Source of the DNA: JAICIG01 sp035532215
GTDB taxonomy: Bacteria > Planctomycetota > Planctomycetia > Pirellulales > JAICIG01
NCBI GenBank assembly: GCA_035532215.1
Contig: DATKRK010000402.1
Coordinates: 1-43,448 of the forward strand
Direction of reading: 5' to 3'
DNA length: 43,448 bases
This document shows, in pieces, positions 1 through 9,467 of this stretch (positions are counted from its first letter, which is position 1; the number at the start of each line of letters is the position of its first letter). The notes under the pieces are model-generated. The model worked only from the letters and a program-made list of their open reading frames with translations. It was not told the DNA's origin and searched no databases. The translations under genes and the position numbers were made by a program.

Positions 1-118
1 GGCCCGCCTCATCGGCCGGCAACAAACACATTCCTTGTGCGCTCACGGTCACAGCCTCCTTGCTGCCTTGGTGGGTTCTTTTCCAAACCCCAAGGTACTC
101 AAGGACTGTGACTTGCGC

Positions 119-472
119 CTATTTCAACGGTATTGCCGCTAACCGTCTTTGCGATCGAAGCGGATTTGTGGCCGGAGCGGGGAGCCACGAATACGCGACG
201 ACGGCGAATATCAGGGCGACGACCGCGGCGCCCGCCGACCACCATGCCGCCACGCCTGCAAACCATGGATCGACATAAACCAAAACAGCCCAGGGACTCA
301 ACATTTCCCTTGGCGCCGCCGTTGGATTGGGCGATGAACTAGGCCGCGAGGGCGGCGGGTTAGAGACGAACACCATCCAACAGTAAGCTACGAGAAATGG
401 CGAGATTAAGCCCGTTAGTGAGACGCCAGCGCTCAAAAGCCGACGTGATGCATTCATTTCCGTGGACGACAT
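119..472 (-). CDS. small two-helix membrane protein, unknown function
   Basis: I do not recognise this protein. Reading from the ATG at 472 it is about 117 residues, with one hydrophobic segment near the N-terminus (LLSAGVSLTGLISPFLVAYC) and a second after the middle (WFAGVAAWWSAGAAVVALIF). A Pro/Ser-rich stretch lies between them. An in-frame TTG at 484 would add four residues and has a GGAG just upstream, so the start is uncertain. It is divergent from recQ, with about 140 bp between them that must hold both promoters. The two clean hydrophobic helices argue for a real gene, but I see no family signature. The function is unknown. Confidence 0.5.
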   Translation of the reverse strand: MSSTEMNASRRLLSAGVSLTGLISPFLVAYCWMVFVSNPPPSRPSSSPNPTAAPREMLSPWAVLVYVDPWFAGVAAWWSAGAAVVALIFAVVAYSWLPAPATNPLRSQRRLAAIPLK

Positions 473-613
473 GGAAGCATTCAAACTCCAGATACTTGGC
501 TGAGTTCAAGAGAGATATCCCCTGATCTCCTCCTTATCCCCCTATCCCCTTTTCGAAACCGATCAACTGCTTCTGCGGTTCCGCATCGCATCTGCACCTT
601 CTATCATACATGA

Positions 614-3274
614 ATGTCGCTCATCGCCGATCAAGACCCGACTGCTTACCTGCCGCTGTTCGGCCTGACGGCGTTTCGCCCGGGGCAGCGCGAAGTGATC
701 GAAGCGGTGCTCGCCCGGCAAGATTGCCTGTGCGTAATGCCGACCGGCGGCGGCAAAAGCCTCTGCTATCAACTGCCCGCCGTGGCCCGGCCCGGCGTGA
801 CGCTGGTCGTCTCGCCGCTGATCGCGCTGATGAAGGACCAGGTCGATCAGCTCCTGGCCAAGGGGCTGCGGGCCACCTTCGTCAACAGCACGCTCGATCC
901 GGCCGAGCAATACGCCCGGCTCGATGGCATGGCCGCCGGCCAATACGACCTGGTCTACGTCGTGCCCGAGCGGTTCCGCAGCCCGCGATTTCTGGAAGCG
1001 GTGCGGCGGGCCGAGTTGAGGCTGCTGGCGGTCGACGAGGCGCACTGCATCAGCCAATGGGGGCACGATTTCCGCCCCGACTACGCCAAGTTGGGCCGCT
1101 TCCGGGCGATGCTCGGCAATCCGCCGACGATCGCCCTGACGGCCACGGCTACCGACACGGTGCGGCAAGACATCGTCGCACAGCTTGCCTTGCGCTCGCC
1201 GCGGACGTTCATCCACGGGTTCGTGCGGCCCAATTTGCACTACGAGGTCGATCCTTCGCACAACAAGGGGCGGAAGGATCAGGTGCTCGAAGAGTTCTTG
1301 CGGCGCAATCCGGGCTCGGGCATCGTCTATGCGTCGTCGCGGAAGCGTTGCGAAGAGGTCGCCGCCCAGATCGTGCAGTCCACCGGCCGCAAGACGACGA
1401 TCTATCATGCCGGCATGGCGCCCGAAGATCGCCGCGCGGAGCAAGACCGCTTCATGCAGGGCAAGTGCGACATCGTCGTGGCCACGACGGCCTTCGGCAT
1501 GGGCATCGACAAGCCTGACGTGCGGTTCGTGATCCACTACAACCTGCCCGGCACGCTCGAGGGCTATTATCAGGAAGCCGGCCGGGCGGGCCGCGATGGG
1601 TTGCCCTCGCGCTGTTTGATGCTCTACAGCTACGGCGACCGCAAGATTCAGGAATTCTTCATCGAGAGCCGCTATCCGGCCCGCGAAGTGGTGGCCGACG
1701 TCTACAACTTTCTGCGCTCGATCGACGCCGAGCTGATCGAACTGACGCAGCAGGAGATCAAAGAGAAGCTGAACCTGCAAATCAGCGCCGAAGGGGTCGG
1801 CGCCTGCGAGCAACTGCTGGAAAAGTCGGGCGTGCTGGAGCGGTTGGAAAGCCGCGAAAACATGGCCCGCATCAAGATCGACGCCGACGCGGCGCTGTTG
1901 GTCGACATGCTGCCGCGGCAGGCCAAAGTCCAACGGCGGCTGGCCAAGGCGATCGAGCAGGTCGTCGGCGGGCTGCGCGGCGAATGGGTCGACGTTTCGC
2001 CGCGCGAACTGCAGGCGGCGACTGAGATGGACGCCGCGGCGCTCGGCCGGGCGCTGCGCGAGCTGCGGCAATTGAACGTCTTCGACTACATTCCGCCTTT
2101 TCGCGGCCGGGCCATCCGCATGATCGAACGCGCGAAGCCGTTCGGCAAGCTGGAACTCGACTTCGAGACCTATGAGAAACGCAAGGAGTGCGAGTACGAC
2201 AAGCTGAACCGCGTCGCGGCTTTCGCCGAAAGCTCGCGCTGCCGCGAGCGCGAGATCCTGTCTTACTTCGGCGAGACCGACAGCGAGCCTTGCGGCCGCT
2301 GCGACAACTGCCGCCGCCGCGGTCTCGGCCGCGATCGCGATGAATTGCCGCCGGACGTGCTTCGCGGCAGCGAATCGAAAGCGGCCGTTCACGTCGAGAT
2401 GAACGAGCCGTTGCTCGAAACGGTCCGCAAGGCGCTCAGCGGCGTGGCCCGGTCGCGCGCGCGATTCGGCAAGAACATGGTCGCCCAGATGCTCTGCGGT
2501 TCCAACAGCGCAAAGCTCAAGAAATTCGGCTTGCAGAAGCTGAGCACTTACGGCCTGTTGGGCGACTGGAAACAGGATCAGGTCGTCGAACTGCTCGACG
2601 CGCTGTTGGCCGTTGGCTGCCTGCAACAAACGGGGCGCGAAAATCACCGGCCGACGGTGCAACTGACCGATCGCGGGCAGGAGGTGATGGTCGGCCGGGC
2701 CACGCTCGAAACGGGCTTGCCGCTGTCGGCCGAGTTGGCTCGCCGCTTCCCGCCGCACGCGCCTAAGCGCGCGGCGGCGGCCGCTCCCGCGACCACTCGC
2801 GCGGCGCCAGCCAACTCAGCGCCGACCATCGCCGCCCCCAACGTCGAGCCTGCGGATCTGTTCGCACCTGCCCCGGCGGCGCCGCCAACTGAAAACGGCG
2901 CCGACGCGGCTGTGATATCATCCGCGGCGCAAGAGCCTGCGGCCGGCAGCCACTATTGGACCTGGCGCGTGCTGTCGGCCGGCTTCAAGGTCGAGGAGTG
3001 CATGGCGATTCGCGGGCTGGAGCGCGAGGTGGTGCTCGATCACGCGCTGCGGGCGGCCGATGCAGGCTGGCGCGTCGAAGCCGCTTGGTTTCTCTCCTCC
3101 GAGCGCTTGCAAGCCTTCGCCGCGGCGATCGGGCCGGAAACCCCCGAGCGCATCCGCCCCTTGCTTGCGCGATTGCCCCCCGACACGCGATACGAAGAGG
3201 TGCAGCTTTTTCTCAAGTGCCGTTCGGCCGACGCGAACGGCAATCGTAATCTTTCTGCAGATTCGCTAGAATAG
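614..3274 (+). CDS. recQ: ATP-dependent DNA helicase RecQ, long form with C-terminal HTH domain
   Basis: This is a 3'-5' superfamily 2 DNA helicase acting in recombination and fork repair. Visible motifs are Walker A TGGGKS at residues 44-49, DEAH at 141-144 followed by CISQWGHDFRPDY, and the motif VI region YYQEAGRAGRDG near 318-329. A zinc site has Cys543, Cys560, Cys563 and Cys566, the same 17-3-3 spacing as E. coli RecQ. A winged-helix RQC domain follows at about 600-720. Two things differ from the E. coli type. An extra block of roughly 150 residues (about 355-520) sits between the helicase core and the zinc site, as in Bacteroidetes-like RecQs. After an Ala/Pro-rich linker the C-terminus (about 785-880) looks like the helix-turn-helix domain of some RecQs instead of HRDC. 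The length of 886 residues compares with about 610 in E. coli. Confidence 0.95.
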   Translation: MSLIADQDPTAYLPLFGLTAFRPGQREVIEAVLARQDCLCVMPTGGGKSLCYQLPAVARPGVTLVVSPLIALMKDQVDQLLAKGLRATFVNSTLDPAEQYARLDGMAAGQYDLVYVVPERFRSPRFLEAVRRAELRLLAVDEAHCISQWGHDFRPDYAKLGRFRAMLGNPPTIALTATATDTVRQDIVAQLALRSPRTFIHGFVRPNLHYEVDPSHNKGRKDQVLEEFLRRNPGSGIVYASSRKRCEEVAAQIVQSTGRKTTIYHAGMAPEDRRAEQDRFMQGKCDIVVATTAFGMGIDKPDVRFVIHYNLPGTLEGYYQEAGRAGRDGLPSRCLMLYSYGDRKIQEFFIESRYPAREVVADVYNFLRSIDAELIELTQQEIKEKLNLQISAEGVGACEQLLEKSGVLERLESRENMARIKIDADAALLVDMLPRQAKVQRRLAKAIEQVVGGLRGEWVDVSPRELQAATEMDAAALGRALRELRQLNVFDYIPPFRGRAIRMIERAKPFGKLELDFETYEKRKECEYDKLNRVAAFAESSRCREREILSYFGETDSEPCGRCDNCRRRGLGRDRDELPPDVLRGSESKAAVHVEMNEPLLETVRKALSGVARSRARFGKNMVAQMLCGSNSAKLKKFGLQKLSTYGLLGDWKQDQVVELLDALLAVGCLQQTGRENHRPTVQLTDRGQEVMVGRATLETGLPLSAELARRFPPHAPKRAAAAAPATTRAAPANSAPTIAAPNVEPADLFAPAPAAPPTENGADAAVISSAAQEPAAGSHYWTWRVLSAGFKVEECMAIRGLEREVVLDHALRAADAGWRVEAAWFLSSERLQAFAAAIGPETPERIRPLLARLPPDTRYEEVQLFLKCRSADANGNRNLSADSLE

Positions 3275-3318
3275 GCGATTTGTCCTGTACGCTAAAATGA
3301 ATTAGGTGCGCCGCCATT

Positions 3319-3360
3319 TCCGGCGTAGCCCCCCGCGGCGCCGCGGGGGGCTACGCCGGA
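3319..3360. repeat. perfect 42-bp palindrome between recQ and ftsH
   Basis: Two 21-base arms (3319-3339 and 3340-3360) are exact reverse complements with no spacer. The left arm begins TCCGGCGTAGCCCCCCGC. It lies 45 bp after the recQ stop and 55 bp before ftsH. It could form a very GC-rich hairpin and act as a terminator for recQ, but there is no T-tract. It resembles the dispersed palindromes common between planctomycete genes. Confidence 0.9.
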
Positions 3361-3414
3361 AGTGCGGCCCATGCCGTCAAGCGAACTATCATCTTCCAAG
3401 CGGAAAGAGAGTCG

Positions 3415-5481
<2,067 letters not shown>

Positions 5482-5528
5482 TCGCCCAGTCAGCCCCATG
5501 AGTTGATGCACGTCCATGTGTTGGGCGC

Positions 5529-5556
5529 CTGGGGCTTCGCCTTGGCGAAGCCCCAG
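5529..5556. terminator. 13-bp-stem hairpin after ftsH, also a REP-like palindrome
   Basis: The 13-base arm CTGGGGCTTCGCC and its exact complement are separated by TT. It sits 47 bp downstream of the ftsH stop and 30 bp beyond the end of the RAYT gene, which is transcribed towards it. It could end transcription from both sides. The arm core CTGGGGCTTCGCC is found again at 6270 and 6409 on the other side of the RAYT gene, so it also qualifies as a REP-like element. Confidence 0.8.
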
Positions 5557-5586
5557 AAATCGCCACGTCCCTCAACGGCGATTATC

Positions 5587-6138
5587 TCAACCAACCAGCC
5601 ATTCCGCCGGAATCGGATCGGGATGCAGCCAGTTGCATCCCAGTCCTTCATACCAAGCCGCACTGGACCATTTCCAATCCGCCGCCCGCTCGACCAACTC
5701 CCGACGAACCGGATTGAGATGAAGATATTCGATCATCTTTAGCAACGTTGCCGGTTCGACGAGATTGCGATCGTATCCGCCTCCCGAAGTCCAAAAGCAG
5801 TGTTCGAAACGCTGCCCGCGGCGACGAGCGATCCTCTCTATCCATTCACTCTTGATCGAGCGAAGGTACGCTACCGCTTTGCGACCGACGGGCTCCTTGA
5901 TCGCTTTGCGAATGTCGGACATCGAGTATCGATGTTGCCGCGGGCGGACGATCAGGTGTACGTGCTCGGGCATGAAGACATAGGCCCACACCTCGAAATC
6001 CAACCGCTTGCGGGAGTCATCGATGGCTTCTGCCAGCCAATTGCACGTGCGTTCGGCTCGCAAAAAAGGGAATCTTCGATAGCAACTGAAGGTCAGCGTG
6101 TGGGCATGGCCCGGCTCGTCGAAAGTTTTCCGTTTCAT
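5587..6138 (-). CDS. REP-associated tyrosine transposase (RAYT, IS200/IS605-like Y1 family)
   Basis: This is a single-strand DNA transposase-like protein of the Y1_Tnp/RAYT family, which is thought to mobilise or maintain dispersed REP palindromes. From the ATG at 6138 it has 183 residues starting MKRKTFDEPGHAHTLTFSCY, the usual RAYT beginning. It shows the metal-binding HxH motif in MPEHVHLIV and the conserved YLHLNPVRRELV region near the C-terminus. The catalytic tyrosine is expected around there, but I assign it only by analogy. An upstream in-frame ATG at 6195 would add 19 residues that do not look like the family. RAYTs are usually single-copy genes not flanked by insertion-sequence ends. 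Here palindromes with a shared core flank the gene on both sides (5529-5556; 6270-6443), which supports the assignment. Confidence 0.9.
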   Translation of the reverse strand: MKRKTFDEPGHAHTLTFSCYRRFPFLRAERTCNWLAEAIDDSRKRLDFEVWAYVFMPEHVHLIVRPRQHRYSMSDIRKAIKEPVGRKAVAYLRSIKSEWIERIARRRGQRFEHCFWTSGGGYDRNLVEPATLLKMIEYLHLNPVRRELVERAADWKWSSAAWYEGLGCNWLHPDPIPAEWLVG

Positions 6139-6269
6139 GGCGCTGCGCCGTTGACGGGTACCGAAGGCGCGCTGCAGCAACCCAGAAAACGACAACCTGG
6201 GTTGGGCTAGCTCGACTTGCTCTTCTTACCAAGCGGCGATCGGCAATTCCAGCCTGCGGGGCGGATTTC

Positions 6270-6491
6270 CTGGGGCTTCGCCAAGGCTCGGCCGCCAGCC
6301 ACCCGGTGTGCCAAGAGACGTCAGTCACCGCACCAGCGGGCTTGAGAACTCAACCGCTCGCATTAGGCGCGGGTGGCTGGCGGCAGAACGAAGTGATGCC
6401 CCAGCGTTCTGGGGCTTCGCCAAGGCTCTGCCGCCAGCCACCCGATGTGCCAAGAGACTTCGGTCACCGCACCAGCGGGCTCAAGAACTCG
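6270..6491. repeat. 139-bp-period duplication with nested REP-like hairpin
   Basis: The block 6270-6352 is repeated, with a few mismatches, at 6409-6491. Each copy begins CTGGGGCTTCGCCAAGGCTC, continues through GCCGCCAGCCACCC and ends in the last codons of the TIM-barrel gene (CACCGCACCAGCGGGCT). Between the copies, 6371-6387 (GGGTGGCTGGCGGCAGA) pairs perfectly with 6427-6443. Inside that hairpin GCCCCAG (6398-6404) pairs with CTGGGGC (6409-6415). So one REP-like hairpin lies immediately downstream of the gene, and a second copy of the gene's 3' end lies further downstream. Confidence 0.85.
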
Positions 6492-7294
6492 AAGGCCCGC
6501 TGGGCGGCTTCGGGGGCCATGTGACTGTGGCGGCTGAGTTCGACGTGTACGCCGCCGGCGTAGCCGACTTCGGCGAGCGCGGCGAGCACGGGCGGAAAAT
6601 CGATTTCCCCTTCGCCGAACATCAGGTGCTCGTGAACGCCGGCCCGCATGTCTTCGATGTGAATGTTGACCAACTGCGGGGCGAACTTGCGGATTTGGAC
6701 CGCGATCGGCGTCTCGCCCTGACAGTGCAAGTGGCCGATGTCGAGCGTCAGGCACAGTTGCGGCCGCTCCAACCGCGCGCAAAGTTGTTCGAAGCGCAGC
6801 ATCGTGTCGATCGCCATGCCGGGCTCGGGCTCGAAGCCGATCGTTACCTCGCGCTCGGACGCGTAATCGACGACCTCTCGCAAGCCCTCGACCAGCCGCT
6901 GGAAAACTTCCTCGTCGCCGACGTCGTCGCGAACCACGCCCGCCCACAGCGACACGCAATCGCTTCTCAATTGAGCGGCGGCGTCGATTGCCCGGCACAA
7001 GAACTCGACGCGCCGGCGCCGCCCGGCCGGATCGGCCGAAACAAGCGTCGGTTCATGCTTGACTCGCGGGTCGAGCAGAAACCGCGCGCCCGTTTCGATC
7101 ACCGACCGCAGGCCCAGCCGGTCCAGCAATTGCTGCATCTGCTTGGCGTTGCGGTAGAAATCGGCCGCGTAAGGGTTCGAAGGGCCGTGGTCGAGCGTCA
7201 GCGCCACGCTGCGGTAGCCGATCTCGGCCAGCAGTTCGACCGCCTGATACGGATCGTGATGGGCGAAGCCGTTGGTGTTGTAGCCGAGCAGCAT
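6464..7294 (-). CDS. sugar phosphate isomerase/epimerase-like TIM barrel protein (second copy in operon)
   Basis: This 276-residue protein belongs to the xylose isomerase-like TIM barrel (AP endonuclease 2) superfamily, which includes sugar isomerases, epimerases and inosose dehydratases. Putative metal-binding strand ends are visible as GFEPEP, LTLDIGHLHC, NIHIEDM and VHVELSRHSH. Substrate cannot be read from sequence. It is the last gene of a three-gene minus-strand operon, starting 21 bp after the end of the EboC-like prenyltransferase. A TIM-barrel protein (EboE) also occurs in the published ebo transport/metabolism cluster, so this one may be an analogue, although it is shorter than EboE (about 400 residues). 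Its last codons are duplicated downstream at 6307-6352, apparently carried with a palindromic repeat. Confidence 0.8.
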   Translation of the reverse strand: MLLGYNTNGFAHHDPYQAVELLAEIGYRSVALTLDHGPSNPYAADFYRNAKQMQQLLDRLGLRSVIETGARFLLDPRVKHEPTLVSADPAGRRRRVEFLCRAIDAAAQLRSDCVSLWAGVVRDDVGDEEVFQRLVEGLREVVDYASEREVTIGFEPEPGMAIDTMLRFEQLCARLERPQLCLTLDIGHLHCQGETPIAVQIRKFAPQLVNIHIEDMRAGVHEHLMFGEGEIDFPPVLAALAEVGYAGGVHVELSRHSHMAPEAAQRAFEFLSPLVR

Positions 7295-7315
7295 GCCGGG
7301 CCGAGACCTCTGCTT

Positions 7316-8308
7316 TTACGTCGAATACAGCCAGCGGTTGAGAAACATCATTGGCAAAAGCAGCAGAATAATCATGCCGCCGATCCACGGCCCGCGAACG
7401 CCCACGCAGACCATCGCGTCGAGAATGATCAGCGATCGCAGGCAATGCCTGACCGCCGCCTGCACGCGAAACGGCGCCGGATCGATCACCGCCAATAAGC
7501 AGCGCCAGCCGACCATCACCGCCATCAAAATCCAGAAAAACTGCCAGTTGCCCTTGGCTGCCTGAGCGAACCGCGGCACGCTGACCGGGTCGACGTCGAG
7601 CGTGAGAAACCCTGGGAACTTGCCCAGCAGCAAGATGCCGACGACGACCGTCGCCGTGCCTAGCGCCAAGCGAAAGCGGCTGCTTTGGCGGGCTTCGGTG
7701 CGGGCGAACCCGGTGACGCCGACAATATACAGGCCCAACCCGGCGGCCACGGCCAGGTGAATCGGCCGCCACGGCCCATCGGCCAGGCTCATTCCCAAGA
7801 GCACGTTGAGCGCGCGGCAGGCGCCCATCGCCAGCGGCGCCAGCGGCGTGCGTTTGAGCAGCCAATCGTAAGCCAGCACGGCCGCGGCCAGCGCCGTGGC
7901 GGTCAAGCCGCTGCGCGCGTCGGCCGTAAGCATGCCCGCCGCCCAAGCGGCCGCCACGCCGGCCAGCAGCATGCCGAAGCCGATTCGCCCCGCCAGCGCC
8001 AGCGAAATGCGGCCCGAGGGAATCGGCCGCCCGGGCCGCTCCTGGGCGTCGACTTCGCGGTCGAACACGTCGTTGAGCACCATCCCGGCCGTGTACAGCA
8101 GGCACGACGCGACCAGCAGCAACGCGAATTGAAGCTGCGGCTGGAGCGCTTCGTGCGTGAACAAAAAGCCCAGGAAGATGTCGGCCATTGCCGTGAACAC
8201 GTTCGGCAGCCGAAACAGCTCCGTCAGCGCTCGCAGCCTGGAGCTTTTGGGCGCCGGCTCGATCTCCGACGTGTGAATCACAGGCGGCGGTTCTTGCGAG
8301 GGGTTCAT
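7316..8308 (-). CDS. UbiA-family prenyltransferase, EboC-like
   Basis: This integral membrane protein of 330 residues belongs to the UbiA superfamily, which transfers prenyl or similar groups. The first Asp-rich motif is NDVFDREVD at 79-87, followed by RPGRPIPSG. The second region reads YDWLLKRTPL at 147-156, followed by MGACRALNVLLGMS. The MGxCRxLNxLLG signature is what I associate with the EboC subgroup, not UbiA or MenA. The start chosen is the ATG at 8306-8308. It overlaps the stop of the upstream TIM-barrel gene as ATGA, indicating translational coupling. The open frame runs further upstream, but that part is the shadow of the neighbouring gene. The C-terminal half is a series of hydrophobic helices. 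The true substrate is unknown. Confidence 0.85.
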   Translation of the reverse strand: MNPSQEPPPVIHTSEIEPAPKSSRLRALTELFRLPNVFTAMADIFLGFLFTHEALQPQLQFALLLVASCLLYTAGMVLNDVFDREVDAQERPGRPIPSGRISLALAGRIGFGMLLAGVAAAWAAGMLTADARSGLTATALAAAVLAYDWLLKRTPLAPLAMGACRALNVLLGMSLADGPWRPIHLAVAAGLGLYIVGVTGFARTEARQSSRFRLALGTATVVVGILLLGKFPGFLTLDVDPVSVPRFAQAAKGNWQFFWILMAVMVGWRCLLAVIDPAPFRVQAAVRHCLRSLIILDAMVCVGVRGPWIGGMIILLLLPMMFLNRWLYST

Positions 8309-9165
8309 CCGAGCTTGATTCCGGCCTTGGCCAGCGCGGCGTTGAGGTAATCGAACGCTTCGCGGGCGGCGGCGTCGGGATCGTCGATATAAGGGTAGAG
8401 TTCGACCGTGATCCAGCCGTCGTAGCCTGTCTTGGCGATTGTCGCCAGCGTGGCCTCGAAGTCGATCGCCCCGCGGCCCGGCACCAGATGCTGATGGATG
8501 CGCGTCTTGGCGATGTCTTCGAAGTGGTAATGCCGCGTGTAGGGCGCCATTCGCTCGACCCAGTCTTGCGGGTCTTCGCCGACGCAAAAGGCGTGGCCGA
8601 TGTCGAAGTTCAGCCCCACCCAGGGCGACTTGATTCGATCGACGAAGGCCAAAAACTGCTCGAAGCGTTCGATCATCAAGCCCGGCTCGGGCTCGATCAG
8701 CAGCCCGACGCCTAGCTTCTCGGCGACTTCGACGCAGGGCATGATCTCGTCGTAAAAGATCTTTGCCGCGGCGTCCCACGATTGCCCCGGGGCCAGCGGG
8801 CCGCCCGGCTCGGTTTGCAAGTTCTTGGCCCCGATCTCCCTGGCCAGATGCAAGGCCCGCTTGGTGTGCTCGCGGCGAATGGCCCGGTAGTTCGGATCGG
8901 GCTCGATCCACGAGGGATGCCAGTAGGGCTGCCGCGGATCGGCCACGGCGTTCATCATGAAGCCGTTGACGTTCGAAACGCCCAGGTTATGCCGTTTGAG
9001 GCAATCCTTGATCGCTTCGCGGCGCTCGGGCAACAAACCGGCTGGCCAGGCGTGCGGCACGTCGGCCAGGACTTCCAAACCGGAATAACCGATCGCGGCG
9101 ATCCGGCCGATCGTCTCCTCGATCGAGAATTTCATGTACGCGTTGGAACTGAACGCAAGCTTCAT
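8305..9165 (-). CDS. sugar phosphate isomerase/epimerase-like TIM barrel protein (first gene of operon)
   Basis: This 286-residue protein is another xylose isomerase-like TIM barrel. Putative metal ligands lie in LIEPEPG, LNFDIGHAFCVG, YHFEDIAKTRIHQH and ITVELYPY. It begins MKLAFSSNAYMKFSIEETIGRIAAIGYSGLEV, a typical first strand and helix of the fold. It starts the minus-strand operon and overlaps the EboC-like gene by four bases (ATGA). It is clearly related in fold to the third gene of the operon, but the two are diverged enough that they probably act on different substrates or at different steps. Aldose/ketose isomerase, epimerase or dehydratase activity is possible; no specific reaction can be claimed. 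Confidence 0.82.
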   Translation of the reverse strand: MKLAFSSNAYMKFSIEETIGRIAAIGYSGLEVLADVPHAWPAGLLPERREAIKDCLKRHNLGVSNVNGFMMNAVADPRQPYWHPSWIEPDPNYRAIRREHTKRALHLAREIGAKNLQTEPGGPLAPGQSWDAAAKIFYDEIMPCVEVAEKLGVGLLIEPEPGLMIERFEQFLAFVDRIKSPWVGLNFDIGHAFCVGEDPQDWVERMAPYTRHYHFEDIAKTRIHQHLVPGRGAIDFEATLATIAKTGYDGWITVELYPYIDDPDAAAREAFDYLNAALAKAGIKLG

Positions 9166-9256
9166 CGGGCGTTTCTCTCGCCGGGGCGGCGGCTGCGGGC
9201 GGGGGGCAAACCATCCAGTTTAGCGGCCCGCCGCGAGCGGCGAAACTGCGGAACCC

Positions 9257-9409
9257 GGGTGGCCGACGGCAGGGGTGGCTGGCGGCAGGGGGTAGCTGGC
9301 GGCAGGGGGTGGCTGGCGCTAGGGGGTGGCTGGCGCTAGGGGGTGACTGGCGCTAGGGGGTGACTGGCGCTAGGGGGTGACTGGCGGCAGAGGGTGGCTG
9401 GCGGCAGAG
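9257..9409. repeat. 17-bp minisatellite of about nine units
   Basis: Tandem copies of GGGGGTGGCTGGCGGCA, with variants GGGGGTGACTGGCGCTA and GGGGGTAGCTGGCGGCA, fill the spacer between the TIM-barrel operon and the phosphatase gene. The first two units are 1-2 bases short. The unit matches the outer arm of the palindrome at 6371-6387. The final unit runs into AGCGAAGCGATGCCCCAGCG, continuing the same palindrome family (9392-9435). There are no spacers between units. The rest of the 302-bp gap (9166-9467) shows no gene. Confidence 0.9.
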
Positions 9410-9467
9410 CGAAGCGATGCCCCAGCGACCTGGGGCTGCGCCCGACCCTACGAAGCTACGAAGTATC

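Noticed and set aside
563..2758. A 731-residue open frame on the minus strand opposite recQ
   Set aside because: It is the antisense shadow of recQ, made possible by GC-rich codon use; the translation is Arg/Gln/Ala-rich and has no family features.
7316..8911. A 531-residue start for the EboC-like gene
   Set aside because: The extra 201 residues are an out-of-frame reading of the upstream TIM-barrel gene; the ATGA overlap start at 8308 fits the family.
9257..9409. Regular repeats that might be a CRISPR array
   Set aside because: Units are directly adjacent and have no unique spacers; no cas genes are in the window.
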